In this document: piece by piece, positions 36,111 to 48,977 of the stretch | How positions within the stretch are numbered: the first letter of the stretch is position 1 | Layout: every line of letters starts with the position of its first letter | NCBI RefSeq assembly: GCF_020921035.1 | Contig: NC_063153.1 | Span: 14,632,001 to 14,696,000, forward strand | Reading direction: 5' to 3' | Origin: Rhodamnia argentea | Lineage: Eukaryota; Streptophyta; Magnoliopsida; Myrtales; Myrtaceae | DNA length: 64,000 nucleotides | The notes under the pieces: generated by a model | What the model was told of the DNA's origin: nothing | The model's input: only the letters and a program-made list of their open reading frames with translations | Database searches by the model: none | Translations under genes and position numbers: made by a program

Positions 36111-36693
36111 CAGCCATAAAAAAACTGTCTTCGAGATCGATTTGCACACACTAAAGACATTATACCGTGTTACGAAATTTGCCTTTCGCCTGGTCAAAGA
36201 TTTCAAACAGGAAAATATGCATCCTTTTTGCTCTGTGGATCAATTTGATCCAACAAAAGAAATCGTTTAGTTCTCTTTATGTTTGGGTAGAAGACACAAT
36301 CATTCAAAGAATCAGTTAATATATTCATATGAACAAGCAACTGTAGCAAACCCAGACCTCCCTGTCTGTACAATTACGATAAGTAAATTATACAAAAAGA
36401 AGAAGAAAAAGAAAAAACTTGTCTCCAGCAAAAGAGAGAACCCCTCCAAAAGTGTCGGTATTGACAGCACCAGTATCAAACTCCCCAACTCTACAAGTAC
36501 CAAAATCATCAAAAATCCAATCGAAGAAGCAATCGTGATCGCGGCAAGAGAAATTTGCGAAGCACGCAATGATGTCTTTTCCGCTCAAACCCGAAGTTTT
36601 TTTCTCTTCGGGGCGAGGAAGTACTGATCAGTCGTCACTGCGGAAAAATTGGTTAGCAGGGGCATATGTTTCAAATTCAGATGTTTTGCTTTC

Positions 36694-38390
36694 TCAGGTA
36701 TAGCAATCTTGATCATCATGGCATAGTTCTTTCCTCAGCTTATGCGAGAACAGGTGGCACGCGTCCATGCTGAGGTCGATGGCGGCGGAGAGCGCAATGA
36801 AGAGGGCGGCGTCGGGCATGCAGGTCACATGCTGCACGCCCACCTGCACTGCTGGCTTGCTCGTCTTCCCCTCTCCCTCCACCGTGGACGCCATCACGAA
36901 GCCCTTCACGGGCGACTTCAGGCTCGACCCGACGTCGATGCTGAACTGCCCGCCCTTCTTGACGCTCATTGTCGCCTCGGCTATGGGGATCCCCCTCGTG
37001 GGCCCGCCCTCCATGACCAGCTCGAACTTGTACCCCAGTCCGTCCGTGGGGCCCCGCTCCCGCCACGCCTCGAGCCGGCCCCACGGCTTCCAGCTGCTGA
37101 CCGAGTACCCGTTGGGGCGGAGGATGAGCCACGCGCCGGGGTTCGACCTGGAGACCCGGTCGGAGCCTGGGGAGGGCACAAAAGGGGGTCACCATCGAGG
37201 CGGCCGCCACGGGCGAGCCCGAGAGGTCGTGGATCGTGACCATCCACCCCTTCCGCTCCCGGCTCTGCCGTTCTCGCTCCCCAGACAAAGTCCTCATCCA
37301 TCCTCTGGTGTTGGTGAAATCCGATGGCAATGATCTGGTTTTTTCCAACACACAGGTCAAGAATCAAAATTGTCAAAACCAAATGATGGAATCAGTTGCT
37401 GTTAAACTAGAACAACGACATACATAATGAGGCCGACCGGACTAGACCGCCTAGTCATTCATTAGTCGTGGTACCAAACCCAAACTAAACAATCAAATGT
37501 TCTGCAATCAACACTAATTAATTAAATAATCGAGGGTCAATCCAGAACTTATTGAAAACATCAATTCCTAACGATCGGTTTTGCAAATTTTAGTACAGTG
37601 AGAGCTAACTGCCAAGTACTAAGTAGTCGCACATGGGAAGAATCGAGGGTAGTTGCCGATGACAGTTGGAGAAGATTTGGAGCTGTCCCTCTGACCGACT
37701 GGCCCTGTTAGCCAGAGACGGCGTGCGTTTTCCTTAAACTAATCGCCCAATGCTTGTCCTAAAGATTCGAAGCCAACTACAAACTGCTTTATCTAATCAC
37801 GACGACATAGAGCACAGATCGTGATTAGTGATGATTGAATCGACGCAATATTTGTGATGCGTCGCATATAACAAAGCCAGCAGAGGATCAAAACAAAGCT
37901 GGCGATGAAGTCTGAAACTCTCGTTGCTTGCAAACTCCTTCGAGAATATCCATCGAATTTTTTAATAATAAAAGAAAAAAAAAAGAAGACCAACCCACTT
38001 TCATTTATCGTTCGGGTTATATCGATCCTTTTACTTGAAATTAAGTTTGCTCATCTAGAAAAAGAGGAGATTAAAAAAGAAGAAAAAGAAGAAGAAGCTT
38101 CGTGCCTATAAGACAATATCGCAAATGATTCAGCTTAGTCGGATCAAAAACATGGGATGAGCGAGGTCTTGCTACCACAACATATGTTACGCGATCTGCA
38201 CCTATTGAACGGCAGTTTCTTTTGGAAAGTTTTAAACTTGGTTTTCCTTTCAGATTACAGACAACCCAGGAACAGGAAAGCCATTGAAGACAACTCTTTT
38301 TATCGGTCAAGTTGCAATAGTGACATGCCTAAACTACCCTGTTGGATCTTTTACGGTGAAATTTCTACTCAATGACATTTTAGTGCAAAT

Positions 38391-38430
<40 letters not shown>

Positions 38431-39378
38431 GGGGGGTGGGTGTCAAGGGGTTACCCACCATGAAAGAAAGGGGAGAGGAGGACCAGATTGGTACAATCCC
38501 ATGTGCTTTAATTTCCCTTTTTCCAGTTTAGGAAAAGAAAATTGAAATTTCGACAACCCCACATGCGTAAGTTCAGCAGAAACCAAAAATCCTGAAAAAT
38601 AATTCATAGCCTATATAGCCCACAGGCCCCCACTCTCTAATTAATAGACAGAGCATAATGGTCCATCACCCCCTTTCCCCGGAATGTTTTCATGGCCAGA
38701 AGCGCACGTTAGCACGGAGACGTGGGGTTAAGCTAAAAATGCGCCTGAGGACTCACCGGGATCTGCAATTCCGGTCGGCGCTGAACTTGCAGCTGAAGAC
38801 CGGCTGCCGAATGTTGCTCCCCTGGATTTGGTACACGACCGGGCTGAGCTCCGGCTCGCCGCCGAACTGGAACAGGAACCTCGGGTCGGGCTCCGACCGG
38901 ACCACCAGGTGGAGCCTCGCGGGCGCGGGCTTGCCTGGCGCGGGCCCGAGCTTCAGCCACCCGCTCTGGAAGACGACGGGCCGGGCCTGGGCCCCGTCGA
39001 GGCTGACGCTGACCTGGACCCGCCCCAGCAGCTTCTTCCCGCCGCTGACCCCGCAGGTCCGGCCCCCCATCCGGCCAGAGTAGACGGAGACCCGGAGTGC
39101 GAAGGGCTTGCCGGAGAGCCGGCGGAGCGCGGCGGGGTCGACGTGGAATCCGGGGGCGGAGGTGGCGGTGTCCGGCGGGGGTCCGCAGCGGAGGAGGAAG
39201 AGGAGGACAACGGGAGGAGGGCGGTCTGTGGGGGGAAGTTCTTGAGGCGGAGCTTGCAGAAGCAGGGGGTGGCGGAGGGGTGGATCCCCCCGCCGGCGAC
39301 GGCGGGCTTGGACTGGTCGACGGGGAGCTTGAGGGACAGAGACTCAACGATCAGGCGGACGAAGGGGCACGGATCCAT
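36694..39378 (-). CDS. DUF1005 family protein, with two one-base frameshifts in the assembled sequence
   Basis: Plant-specific protein of unknown function (DUF1005, At4g29310-like). Exon 1 is 39378-38757 and exon 2 is 37334-36694, with a 1.4-kb GT-AG intron that splits an Arg codon. Landmarks in order: MDPCPFVRLIVESLSLKLPV, CFCKLRLKNFPPQTALLPLS, then in a shifted frame GFHVDPAALRRLSGKPFALR, VYSGRMGGRTCGVSGGKKLL, SEPDPRFLFQFGGEPELSPV and NIRQPVFSCKFSADRN. Exon 2 has ERKGWMVTIHDLSGSPVAAA, and after a second shift SPGSDRVSRSNPGAWLILRP and YSVSSWKPWGRLEAWRERG. The first shift lies at the G5 run 39177-39181 (one base too few), the second at A4G5 37180-37188 (one base too many). Correcting both gives about 420 aa, normal for the family. 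All else is conserved, so sequencing error is at least as likely as a real lesion. Confidence 0.85.
38392..38427. repeat. (AG)n microsatellite in DUF1005 intron
   Basis: About 18 AG units inside the intron of the DUF1005 gene. Confidence 0.9.
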
Positions 39379-39488
39379 CCTCAGACGTCCCTCAGAAGAT
39401 GTGAATGCCGAGTGTGAAGCTGGCGCTGGTCCGTGCGGAGGTCCTCGACGAGAAGTATTTTAGAGAGAGAAGCACAGCGACAGTAGAC

Positions 39489-39496
<8 letters not shown>

Positions 39497-39520
<24 letters not shown>
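39497..39520. repeat. (AG)n microsatellite in DUF1005 leader
   Basis: About 12 AG units roughly 120 bp upstream of the DUF1005 start codon. On the coding strand this is a CT-rich 5' leader. A second short CT run follows at 39589-39603. Confidence 0.85.
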
Positions 39521-39603
39521 CTCTTCGTGAACATCTAACTTCAGAGCCTGCGATGAATCATCTACTTAAAAGCTCGCCTGTTTTAACGTTCTCTCTCTCT
39601 CTC

Positions 39604-41601
39604 TGTTTCTCACGCTCGCATGGAGTGTAGCGTAGCTGTTTTCCTTGTTTGCTTCCTCCTTTCTTCTTATCTATGACTGGCTACCTTCACAATTTTTCTT
39701 TTTTCCTTTACCCAAGCGGTAAACAGGTGCCTTTTTAAAAAAGATAATTTACATTTTTTTTTCAAGAGAAATCCCATATTTTCCATTCGTCTAACGTTAT
39801 TTCCGGTTGGACGAATTCTTACCGATAACATTTGAATCGCCCGCCTTGTCCGAAAAAATAATTTTCAAAATCAGTTGTTACCATCCTTTTTTTTTTTTAG
39901 GTATAGTGTCACGTTTATTTGGTAATTTAATCTTTTCTCTCTCTCTCTCTCATGCTCCCGGGAAAATGGATAGAAAAGGCGACGAACGGAGAAAATATTC
40001 TGTCGTTATTGAAAAACTACCGTGAAATATTCTGCATTCTACTAACTTTGGCGCCGCAGCTTGCCCTGTTTTTTTTTTTTTTTTGGTCAATTTATAAGTT
40101 TTCTGGGGAAAAATCCACCTAAGAGATGTTCTCTACTTCAGCCATGGTCGAAGAAGGTAGATTTGAAAATTGACAGGTCATATGTCAATCCCACTTTTTT
40201 CGAGTGAAAAAAGAGCTGATTACGAAAGTGAAAAAATTATTCTTTTTACCGAGTTTCCAAACTCTCAACGTTGACATGATAGGAAAAAAAGGCAAAATAA
40301 ATGTTCATCCAGACATACGACTTTCGAAAACGATTTCGGCGATGACATGAGCCGTGCTTCTTCATTTTGAAACATCGAGCCTATGCATAAATAGCCCGAA
40401 ATTAGATTAACACCCCGCTGTTCTTCTAAGTATTGGTAATGCCAGCTCGAGCATTGACTAAAAACATTAGTCCAATTATTAAGTTTCCTACCAATGTAGC
40501 CACAATTCAGATTTCCCCTGTATAACTACAGCAAATATTTATTGACCCATTTCTATACTTTCCTTAACTCAGTTTATTTATCTAGATAATTTTAATGTCC
40601 AGTCACAATTACCCAAAAAAAAAAATCCAGCATTCATGCCTTTTTCTAAATGTTCAAGAGACAAATTTGAGTAGTGTATTACAAGGCAAAAATGTCTTGC
40701 ACTGTTAATGGCATGGCACTAGAAGATAATAGTGGGGCCCCCATGGAAGGTTAAGCAGATGGGAAAAATTGTCCTTTTGCGGGAAAAAAAAGAAGGAGCG
40801 AGAAAGGCAGATAAGCTGGGGAGAAAATATTTTCTCGGGAAAATCCGGACCCACTTTCTATGCATGGGCGGGGTCCAACCCAGCTAAGCCCAGGCTGTCA
40901 CCACGTTGTGATGATGGGGGTAAAGAAAGATTGCATGGAAGATTGAAGAAGAGAGAGTAGTCTTGTTGAATTGTTGGCGTACACAGTTTCCCAATCATTT
41001 TCCTCCTTTTTCAGGTATTTTCATGTAAACAACATGCCGTAAATCACAAAATTCTCGAAGAAGTGGGCCCCACGAATTTTTTTTAATTATTTTTTTTGGC
41101 TCAAAATAGGCTGTTAATCTCACGGTGAATTAAGGACAGTCTCGTAATTATTTCTCTAATTTTTAATATGCAAAACACATAATATTGCCACAATCAAGAA
41201 TCAACATGGCTTTCGCCGACAAATTTGCCAATTGTACTTTGAATGACAAACATTTGGCAGGGGGATTAACCACAAGTTTTTGGTTTCTGAGATCGAAGGA
41301 TTAACCACATTAATAACATTAGTTAAGCAAATAAAACTCCAACCTTCTTAATTTGCCCCTGTATAATGAACTGGAATGTATGTAGGGACTTCTCTTGAGA
41401 GCTTATTGTATATATTTCTCATCAAGTATTGGAAGATAGTAAGTATAGTAGCATTTCTTGTGGGCAAAAAGGAATATCCGAAATTTACTACAGCTGGTGT
41501 TTATCATATCAACACAATGACTCTTGTCAAGTTTGGAAGAACAGCCAGCTAACATGAGGAATGGCTTCTATGGAAACTACCAAAACATCCAACCAAACTA
41601 C

Positions 41602-41604
<3 letters not shown>
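39604..41604. other. Spacer upstream of DUF1005
   Basis: No gene seen. T run at 40069-40085. Unique AT-rich sequence for the most part. Confidence 0.4.

Positions 41605-41633
<29 letters not shown>
41605..41633. repeat. (AG)n microsatellite
   Basis: About 14 AG units in spacer; a short (TA)n run follows at 41694-41709. Confidence 0.9.
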
Positions 41634-41635
<2 letters not shown>

Positions 41636-41730
41636 TGGGATAATCATGAAACAGCTAATCATGGAGATGGGTCATCCAATTTTGAAAGTTGCTATATATA
41701 TATATATATTATTCACATAAGGGTCTTATT

Positions 41731-42060
41731 CAGGGGTGTGCATCGGTCTCGATCCAACTCGAGAATCGAATTCGAACTAGTCAATTTTGAGCAATTCCTA
41801 TAGGTTGTCTGGTTCCCAATTACAATTTTTTGGAACTGGAAAGAGCCAATCTAGTTTCTCATTCATGGGGAGGAATCGGACCGAACCGACGAAACCAACC
41901 CGCGGTATATTATTTTTTTGTTTTTCCATTCAACAAGGGCAATACTACGCATTATTTGTGGAAGTAATTTCTTCTTTTACTATATGTCCGGTCTAATTCC
42001 AGGATGAACAAGGCCGATTTCCGATTCTACAAACGGGGAACCAACCATGTCCCCACCCTA
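41731..42060. mobile_element. hAT-like MITE remnant
   Basis: The left end caggggtgtgcatcggtctc and the reverse complement of the right end tagggtggggacatggttgg are similar. The interior holds ggaatcggaccgaaccgacg-type phrases, as in the elements at 11656-12082 and 24027-25052. Target-site duplication not recognisable. Confidence 0.5.
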
Positions 42061-43320
42061 GTACCGATCCCCCTTAGTCTTGTTTGTTTTGTTATGTTTC
42101 CTTATTCGGGCGAGCCATACACCATAGTGGCTATTCTCTCCTTATATGAGGCACTACTTGTTTCGCAAAAAATGGATGATCTGGAAAATATTTTTTTAAA
42201 AATAATCATTTGTGTCGTTTAAAATAATTAGTTAATGCAAAATATATTTTATTATTGACAACCCAACAATTATTTTGAAATGTTGTCGGAGATGATGAAA
42301 ATATTTTTCTATCACTCATTTTCATAAGCGATACAACCCATTATTTTTAGGAAAATATTTTTCTAAATCACTCTTAATATTTCGTTATATGAATGTCTTT
42401 TCGACAAAAAAAAAACAAATTTCTCAAGGGCATATGATTTACCTTGTTTCAATTATTTGAAAACATAGATGGCATGTCGACATGCATTTTAGAGGTGATA
42501 TGTCGTGCTCTCGAAGGACATAAGTTAAGTTAAATCAAATTAAAGGAGGTGATGTGCTGTCGAATGTTTCACTCTAGTTAAGGGAGATGGCCCTTTTTGT
42601 CCGGGCACTTTGGCTCCTCGTACTACTTTGTTTTTTAAGCCTTTGATTCAAGTATTCAAATTAGAAATTTGAGGCCGCAATGCAAAAGATAATTTTATCT
42701 ACACAATCTCAAAGCAGAGATGGTAAAAGCTGGTCCCCAATGGTAATTTTAGCTTCTACTGGATAGTTGATGAAAAAAGTGTGAAAGATATGGAATTTTA
42801 TATGTAATTAAGGACGTTCAACTCATCCATTTTAAATTTACCGTCTATGATAAGAAATACCAATCTTTATTACAGTGAGTTATCCATGTTGTTTCGAGGT
42901 TTAAATTTGTCAATTCTTATTTGAGTTAATTACTAATTCATCTCATTTTTTTAGTTATCAATTTTTGTTATCATTTACCATCTTTTATTTGTATTTCTTA
43001 CAAAACGCTTTACATTTCCCTACTTATCGACCCATTAAATCTATGAACTCTTTTTGTAAAATTCCTAACTTTAATTACAGTGATTACAATTTTTCTCTAA
43101 TTGAATTACCAATTAGCTAGTTCTGTGTTATCAAATCTTATTTGAGTTAAAGCCTTTTTTTACTACCAACTTTTTTATCTAGGCAAAAAAAAAACTTGTC
43201 TAATCTTCTACCAACCTTAAATTTGCCTATCGAATTTTGTGAAATTGCGAATCTTTATTTGAAGTTTTCTCCGATCAAGTTCTCAATTGGTTTATTTTAC
43301 CAACTCTTGTTTGCCGGATG
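42061..43320. other. AT-rich spacer with a shared dispersed repeat
   Basis: 42140-42380 (aaaatggatgatctggaaaa ... gatgatgaaaatatttttct ... cataagcgatacaa) matches the pattern at 27065-27240. The rest, rich in ttaccaactcttgtttgag-type phrases, shows no gene. Confidence 0.45.
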
Positions 43321-43690
43321 AATTGCCAAAAAAATCATAAATCTATTGCAATTGTGTCATAAACTTTATTTTAAAATTCAAGTTTTCTTTTCTTTTCTTT
43401 AGTTCTTTTCCTTTTACCTCCATTTAGGGCCAGTAAGGGTGTCGCGGCCCTCACTTGGCCCGGGTGAGCGTGGCCATTGCCGGTCTCCTCGACCGGATGA
43501 GGACCGTGACATCCTCGACTAGCCAAATATGGCGAGGGCTGCAACGCCCTCTCCAGCCCTAAGTGGAGGTGAAAAAAATAAAATAAAAATTACAAAAACA
43601 TTCAAAAAATTATTGAAATATTATTTATAAAAGTATACGTCGGCGCCCGCCGAGGGACAACGACTATCGGTTTTTCTTGTTGTTTATTTT
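43320..43690. repeat. Repeat with GC-rich core
   Basis: Core at about 43430-43565 (agggtgtcgcggccctcact, ggcgagggctgcaacgccct) between AT-rich flanks that end in aaaataaaat tracts. Same gagggc/gccctc vocabulary as the cores at 5.2, 19.5, 25.6 and 60.2 kb. Confidence 0.5.
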
Positions 43691-45499
43691 GCTTGCCTAT
43701 ATTGGTATAGGGGACGCATAATCAAAAAGTTCAATTGAAAGAATCTTCAATCATCTGAGCCCCAGTCAAGAATATGCTACCCAATCTCTACACTTTGGAA
43801 GCTGCTACCCCATTTGACATTAAAGGCCATGATTATCGTAAAGTTGCAACCTTTTGCTGTTCACTTTTCTGACCTTATCCTTTGCCTTCACGGCATCAAA
43901 TTTACCATGAAGACACTATGGTCTCCAACCCACTTTATTTATCAACTAATTTAATTCTTTATTTTATTGCTATATTTACAAATTGTGGGGTCTGAATTCT
44001 CTATGATCCGAGCGTGTTCGATATCCACCCAACCGTCTCGTACAAAAAGCATGCATCGATGCCTTTTGAGTCTTTTGTTGAATTGCTACGTTACGTGGGT
44101 CGGTATCATAGGGGGGACAATTCATGAATATATGATTTTGGTGAGAGACATGAGCTGTGCGAACAATAATTTATTGAGGTTTTAAAACTTTCGAGAGATC
44201 TCCATTAATGGAGTTTCTAATTTGGATTTAATGAAAAAGTACATGACACCCTCTTGAATATTAAGAGAGAATGCAACCCATTAATTGCAACCAAATAAAA
44301 CAAATTTCTGCCTTGGCCCTTGGAAACCCCAAAGGGGAAATCGTCTTGTCTAAGGTTTTTCCAACTATTACAAGAATCTAATGCTGTCGGCTTCTAGTTT
44401 TCATGGGTGTACATGAGTAGATTTTCAGCAAATACGCCGAGGAAGGATTCGCGTAGTGATGGCGCTATACTCATTGTGCATCTATTGCTTTCACTAATTA
44501 TTCATGTAAGGGGTAAATCGAAAAGGTAGGTTTCTGCCTATTATCAAAATCAAGCATATTTAGCTTGGACAAGCCTACTGCCAACATGTTCACGACGTTG
44601 CGGGGATGAGCACAAAAGGAAATGAACAACACGGACTGCTAGTCATTGGAAAGGATTGGTGAGCATTGTTTTTATCAGTTGTCGGTGACGGTGACCGTCG
44701 ACTTGGAGAGAACGAGAGAGAAATAGGGGAGGCGACGAATTTCCCGCCTTAGCTCAATCTAGGTTAGTGAAGAATCAACGGATAAATTTATTGCTTGGGC
44801 TCTTTTTCACATTTGTCATAATGACAAATGCAAGTCGCACTTTGTTTTCTAGGTTAAGTCCTAATTGCACATCGAGATGTTCTATCGATATTATACAGTT
44901 CAAGCTAAAGATAATCGAGAAGTCACATCAAAACCTCTTTAAGACATAAATGATATAATTATTTGTGAGTTTGATCTCTCTAATTGAAGTAATCAAGTAC
45001 CCTAAACCCTAAAAATTATATTTTTAACTTCTACTCTTTTCTCTTAATTTTCCCTCCATTAGAAGATATACACTTGTACAAAATCTTCCCACCCTTCAGT
45101 CGTAGCTCCTTTTTAAGGTCAAATTGAATGGCACAAAACGTCGTATCAATGTGTAGTTGGCTCTCGCATTTATTATCATCCCATCCACAGACAACGAGAC
45201 CCTGTTCTTTGGCGGGTCGCGACCAACACAAACATCACATATTCTCCTGTCGTCTCTATAACGTTAGCAAGAGCAAACGTCAATCAAAGAACCCCAAGTA
45301 CGTCCAAATGGAAAAAGAAATTCATAGATCCGTTTCGATATCCGCTTGTGTCTCTGTGTGGACATAATTCAGGCGAAAAATCGTCCAAAAAATTTTAAAT
45401 ATATTATATTTTTGTCAATTCAATTCTGAACTTGCCGATGCAGATGCCAATTGGCATTAACATAGATGTTAAATATGTCTTGAATTTTATGTACCCGGT
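43691..45499. other. Spacer, no gene seen
   Basis: Moderately AT-rich unique sequence. Short ORFs only, none recognisable. Confidence 0.4.
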
Positions 45500-45922
45500 C
45501 CAGTTTATCACCCAATCCGACTTATTTTTGTGCTGCCCAAAAAGTGGAGGAAAAATTGAGATTCGGTTCGTGACGCGGAGAATTGGGCCGAGAGGCCTAA
45601 CTCGGAATAAACGAACAAATCTCCTTTGCGGTGCGAACAGATTTGCGTGGGGGTTCGGGGGCAACGCCCTCGAGAAAAGTTTTTTGGGATCTATTTTATA
45701 TTGCGGCTAGGATTTCTTTTCGATTGGTATTGAGGATTTTCTTTATGTGAGAGACGAGTGAGCCGTGTGTTTTTTGTTCGATCGATAAGACCGACTTTTG
45801 TAATATGTACTCTCTTTGATCATAGTGGAATTTCGTTTTGCCTCGCCCGTAGACGTAGATCATCTTGATCGAACCACGTAAATTCTTGTGTTACGTGTTC
45901 GCTTTCGCATTTATTTTCAACA
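45500..45922 (+). mobile_element. Copia-type LTR (solo or truncated)
   Basis: The segment gttcgggggcaacgccctcg, then attgaggattttctttatgt, ttgatcatagtggaatttcg, cgcccgtagacgtagatcat, gatcgaaccacgtaaattct and a tail rich in tttcgcatttattttcaaca follows in order the 3' two-thirds of a well-known Copia LTR layout. No gag-pol, primer-binding site or second LTR is present. The left boundary is uncertain. Confidence 0.65.
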
Positions 45923-46431
45923 ATAGATAATTTTTTAATGATATTTTGATGTATTTTTCAACTTTTTACCATTATGTTTTTATCACTTTTGGCTCACCAA
46001 GCATGATATTCTATGTGGACCCAATTCAAGAGCCGATCGGGAACATCTCTCTCGGTTTCTCCCGTGGAGCGAAAGCGTTTCTGTTCGTGGCCGTTCTCTC
46101 TTCTGTTCTACAGGTGTTGTGACGTGACCTTTCTTCCCTCACGAGGGTTTCCATGGAGATGACAATTGACTCGTCCTTGAACAGTTTGATAGGAATCGTA
46201 TGAACCATCATGCTTTAAATCTTTGCCATAAGTATATGGTTGCTGGCTCATTTCTTAGCCGCTTAAGTTTTTGGGATAAACAATCCGTTTGGTATTGTTT
46301 CGGAGCACATATAAGGGTTTGAATCCCAACACCCCCCCTCAATTTTTTGCGAAAATAATTTGTTAAAATTATGTGAAACTCTCAAATTTCTCCGATAATT
46401 TATTGATATTATGTGAAGACGAAGTTGACAT
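45923..46431. other. Spacer, no gene seen
   Basis: Unassigned sequence between the LTR remnant and a CT microsatellite. Confidence 0.35.
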
Positions 46432-46432
46432 A

Positions 46433-46451
46433 CTCTCTCTCTCTCTCTCTC
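46433..46451. repeat. (CT)n microsatellite
   Basis: About nine CT units in spacer. Confidence 0.85.
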
Positions 46452-46702
46452 CTAACTTGAGCGTATGTATTAATATGGCGCGGACCTTATCGCAAATTAT
46501 AATGATGAATGGAGAGGTAGGTGTAAATGCTGGCTCAAGCGTGGATATCGCCCCAGCTTGCGCTGTCTCTCATGCGTCGTGTACAGAACAACACCTCGAT
46601 GTACATCAAGATTATCATCTGATCTACAATGGCCAACCACATAAATGTAATGTTAACATGATACACAGGATTTATAGAATCATTAATTGGTCCCCCCCTC
46701 TC

Positions 46703-46743
46703 CCACACACACACACACAACCAAACACACACACACACACACA
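46703..46743. repeat. (AC)n microsatellite, interrupted
   Basis: Two AC runs separated by aaccaa. Confidence 0.9.
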
Positions 46744-47809
46744 AAAGAATTTAATCAAAGTCTTGTTCTATATGTCACGTTTACTAATGATTTGGATGAC
46801 AAGACATGACTGCTTAGTCAAGCAAACGCCAGCATGACATGACCACGAAGTTTGCTAAAAAGGCATGGCTTTTACGGTGGGGGCAACTTCACTCCTTTGT
46901 TGTGATTAAGATCTAACTACTTTTGATGCTCACAAGCCCCTCCCCGAACCTCATGAACGTGGATCCTACAATTCCCCTAATTATGATGCTAATTATACCA
47001 AAGAGAAAACCTAGAATTGATGGTAGTTAAACCTGCTCGATTAATAATGGAGTAGGGAAGGACCCCCCACAAAAGCATGTCAATGTAATGATGATGGTTT
47101 AGGTAAAAAGAATCATAGATGTCCTCATTGACTGGCCCCCTTCCCCCCCAAGTCGATGTTTTCTTCAGGAGCAAAGGCTTTTGGTTTGGTCCCTCTAGTG
47201 AATAATTAGGGCATGGTTAGCCAATATTCTCGAAATACCTACCGAGCAACTAAATAAGGAAACTTCATAATTTTCAATAGTGCTTTGCTAGCACGACGGT
47301 TTCTGAATGATTGAGATTAATGGCATATTGTAATCGAAAATTGATGATATTAAAAAACTTATAGATTCTGATTCGATGTCACATTCAGTAAAGATTTATG
47401 ATACATGTATAAAATGTACTTAATATGTGCGAGCCTACCCAACAAATGCATTAGAAATGACACCATGAGATAGATATAAAGCTGAGCAAATTGCTTCTCT
47501 TCCAAGAAAGATGTGAATCCGCCTATCCAACGAATTTTTTGAGCGTTCAAGTCAACTCAAAGCATGTTTACAAATTTTTAAATGAGTGGACCCCATAATA
47601 ATTTTTGATTGTTTGTTATTTATTTTCTTATGGCCTATAACAGGCAATTAATCTCACGATTGATTAAGGGCATTTACATAATCAATTATCTTTTCAATAC
47701 ACCGGCTACTTTATGTTATGCATGATCATACTTTGAAAATCGAATTATTTTGTATTTAATCTGCTTAACAATTATCTCGAAAACACTCGTTAACGAACCT
47801 ATACGATTC
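46744..47809. other. Spacer, no gene seen
   Basis: AT-rich; short unrecognised ORFs only. Confidence 0.35.
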
Positions 47810-48340
47810 TTCTCTTTCGGGGCCGATTTGTTACCCTGGTAGCAAAAGAATTGAATGGAGCTTTCTGGGGGGGGCCCTCGGAGTCACGAGACTTGCCGTA
47901 AATCAGTCATTTCAAATGGGGTCTTGGGCAATGGATTTCGTTCGGCTTTTTTCTTTATGTCGGAACAGACAGGGAACATCTCCTCGAAGGAGCTTCTCCT
48001 TACCCTATAGTTGTATCCCGTGCACTTTTCATAGCTATAGTAGCTTTTTGGATGGTAAAATCGGGGCATCACGTACTAGTTTCTCGCGGTTCAAATTCAC
48101 TTGTCTGTAGTTAAGGCCACTTACGCTTACTGCTGGAGCGCGAACGCATGGTCTACCTCGTACCCCCCCGAACGACATAAGGCATCGAGGATGTCGAGGT
48201 TGATATTGCTAAACATGCAGATTTGGTTGTCGGCATTATTTAGACTTGACAAAGGTTGCTATAGCGCACCTAGTTTTGTTCCAGCAAAACAAATTCTCCC
48301 GCTTAAGTATTCGCATCAATAAAGAACAAAGATTTGTGAC
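47810..48340. other. Compositionally distinct island, possibly organelle-derived
   Basis: About 530 bp of balanced base composition with few homopolymers (tttctggggggggccctcgg, gtcggaacagacagggaaca, tgctggagcgcgaacgcatg) lies between AT-rich repeat tracts. Both strands have short open frames without recognisable domains. The texture resembles plant mitochondrial intergenic DNA, but I recognise no organelle gene in it. Confidence 0.3.
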
Positions 48341-48487
48341 AGAAATGAAAAGGAAGAAATGTTCGATTATTTATGGTATTTCCTTCTTTTTTTTTTTTGG
48401 AAGGATAGACTGAAAAATTTTCTATGTATCATAGCGAGTTTTGTTTTCTCTTGGTATTTTACAATTACACAAAATGCATAAGAAATA

Positions 48488-48977
48488 GGATTAATACTAC
48501 GAAAAATCATAAACCGGTACACATTTAGCAAAATTATCCCAAATTATTTTTTTGACCACCAAAAATCATAAACTAGTACACTTTTGACGAATTTACCTAA
48601 ATCGGTATACTTGTAACAAATTTATCCTTTGTTAGTTTTCGTTTACTTTTATTGTCAAGCCGGATGTACACGTTTGGGATTTTTATCCTCTATTGTATCA
48701 ATTTGAGATTTTTCGTGGTATTAATCCAATTTAACGGAAACTAACGAAGAATAAATTTGTCACACGTGTACCGGTTTACGATTTTTGATCGTCAAAATAA
48801 TTAGTTTAGGGTAAATTTATCACGGATATACCGGTTTTGGGTTTTTAGCCATCGAAAAAATAGTTTGGGGTAAATTTTTCACATGTATACCAGTTTAGAA
48901 TTTTTTGTGGTTAAAAAAATAGTTTTTGGTAAATTTATTATAAGTATATCAGTTTAAGATTTTTCGTGATATTAACC
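48488..48977. repeat. Foldback element of the 'ttaatatcacgaaaaat' family, copy 2
   Basis: It starts ggattaatactacgaaaaat and ends, reverse-complemented, gggttaatatcacgaaaaat. Internal sentences on gtacacttttgacgaattta and gtataccagtttagaatttt repeat along both arms. Flanks taagaaata and taataagta agree at 7 of 9 bases, compatible with a decayed 9-bp duplication. Confidence 0.75.

Noticed and set aside
36740..39463. Several 100-200 aa ORFs on both strands over the DUF1005 exons
   Set aside because: Arg/Pro/Gly-rich shadows of GC-rich exons; only the frames carrying DUF1005 peptides are conserved.
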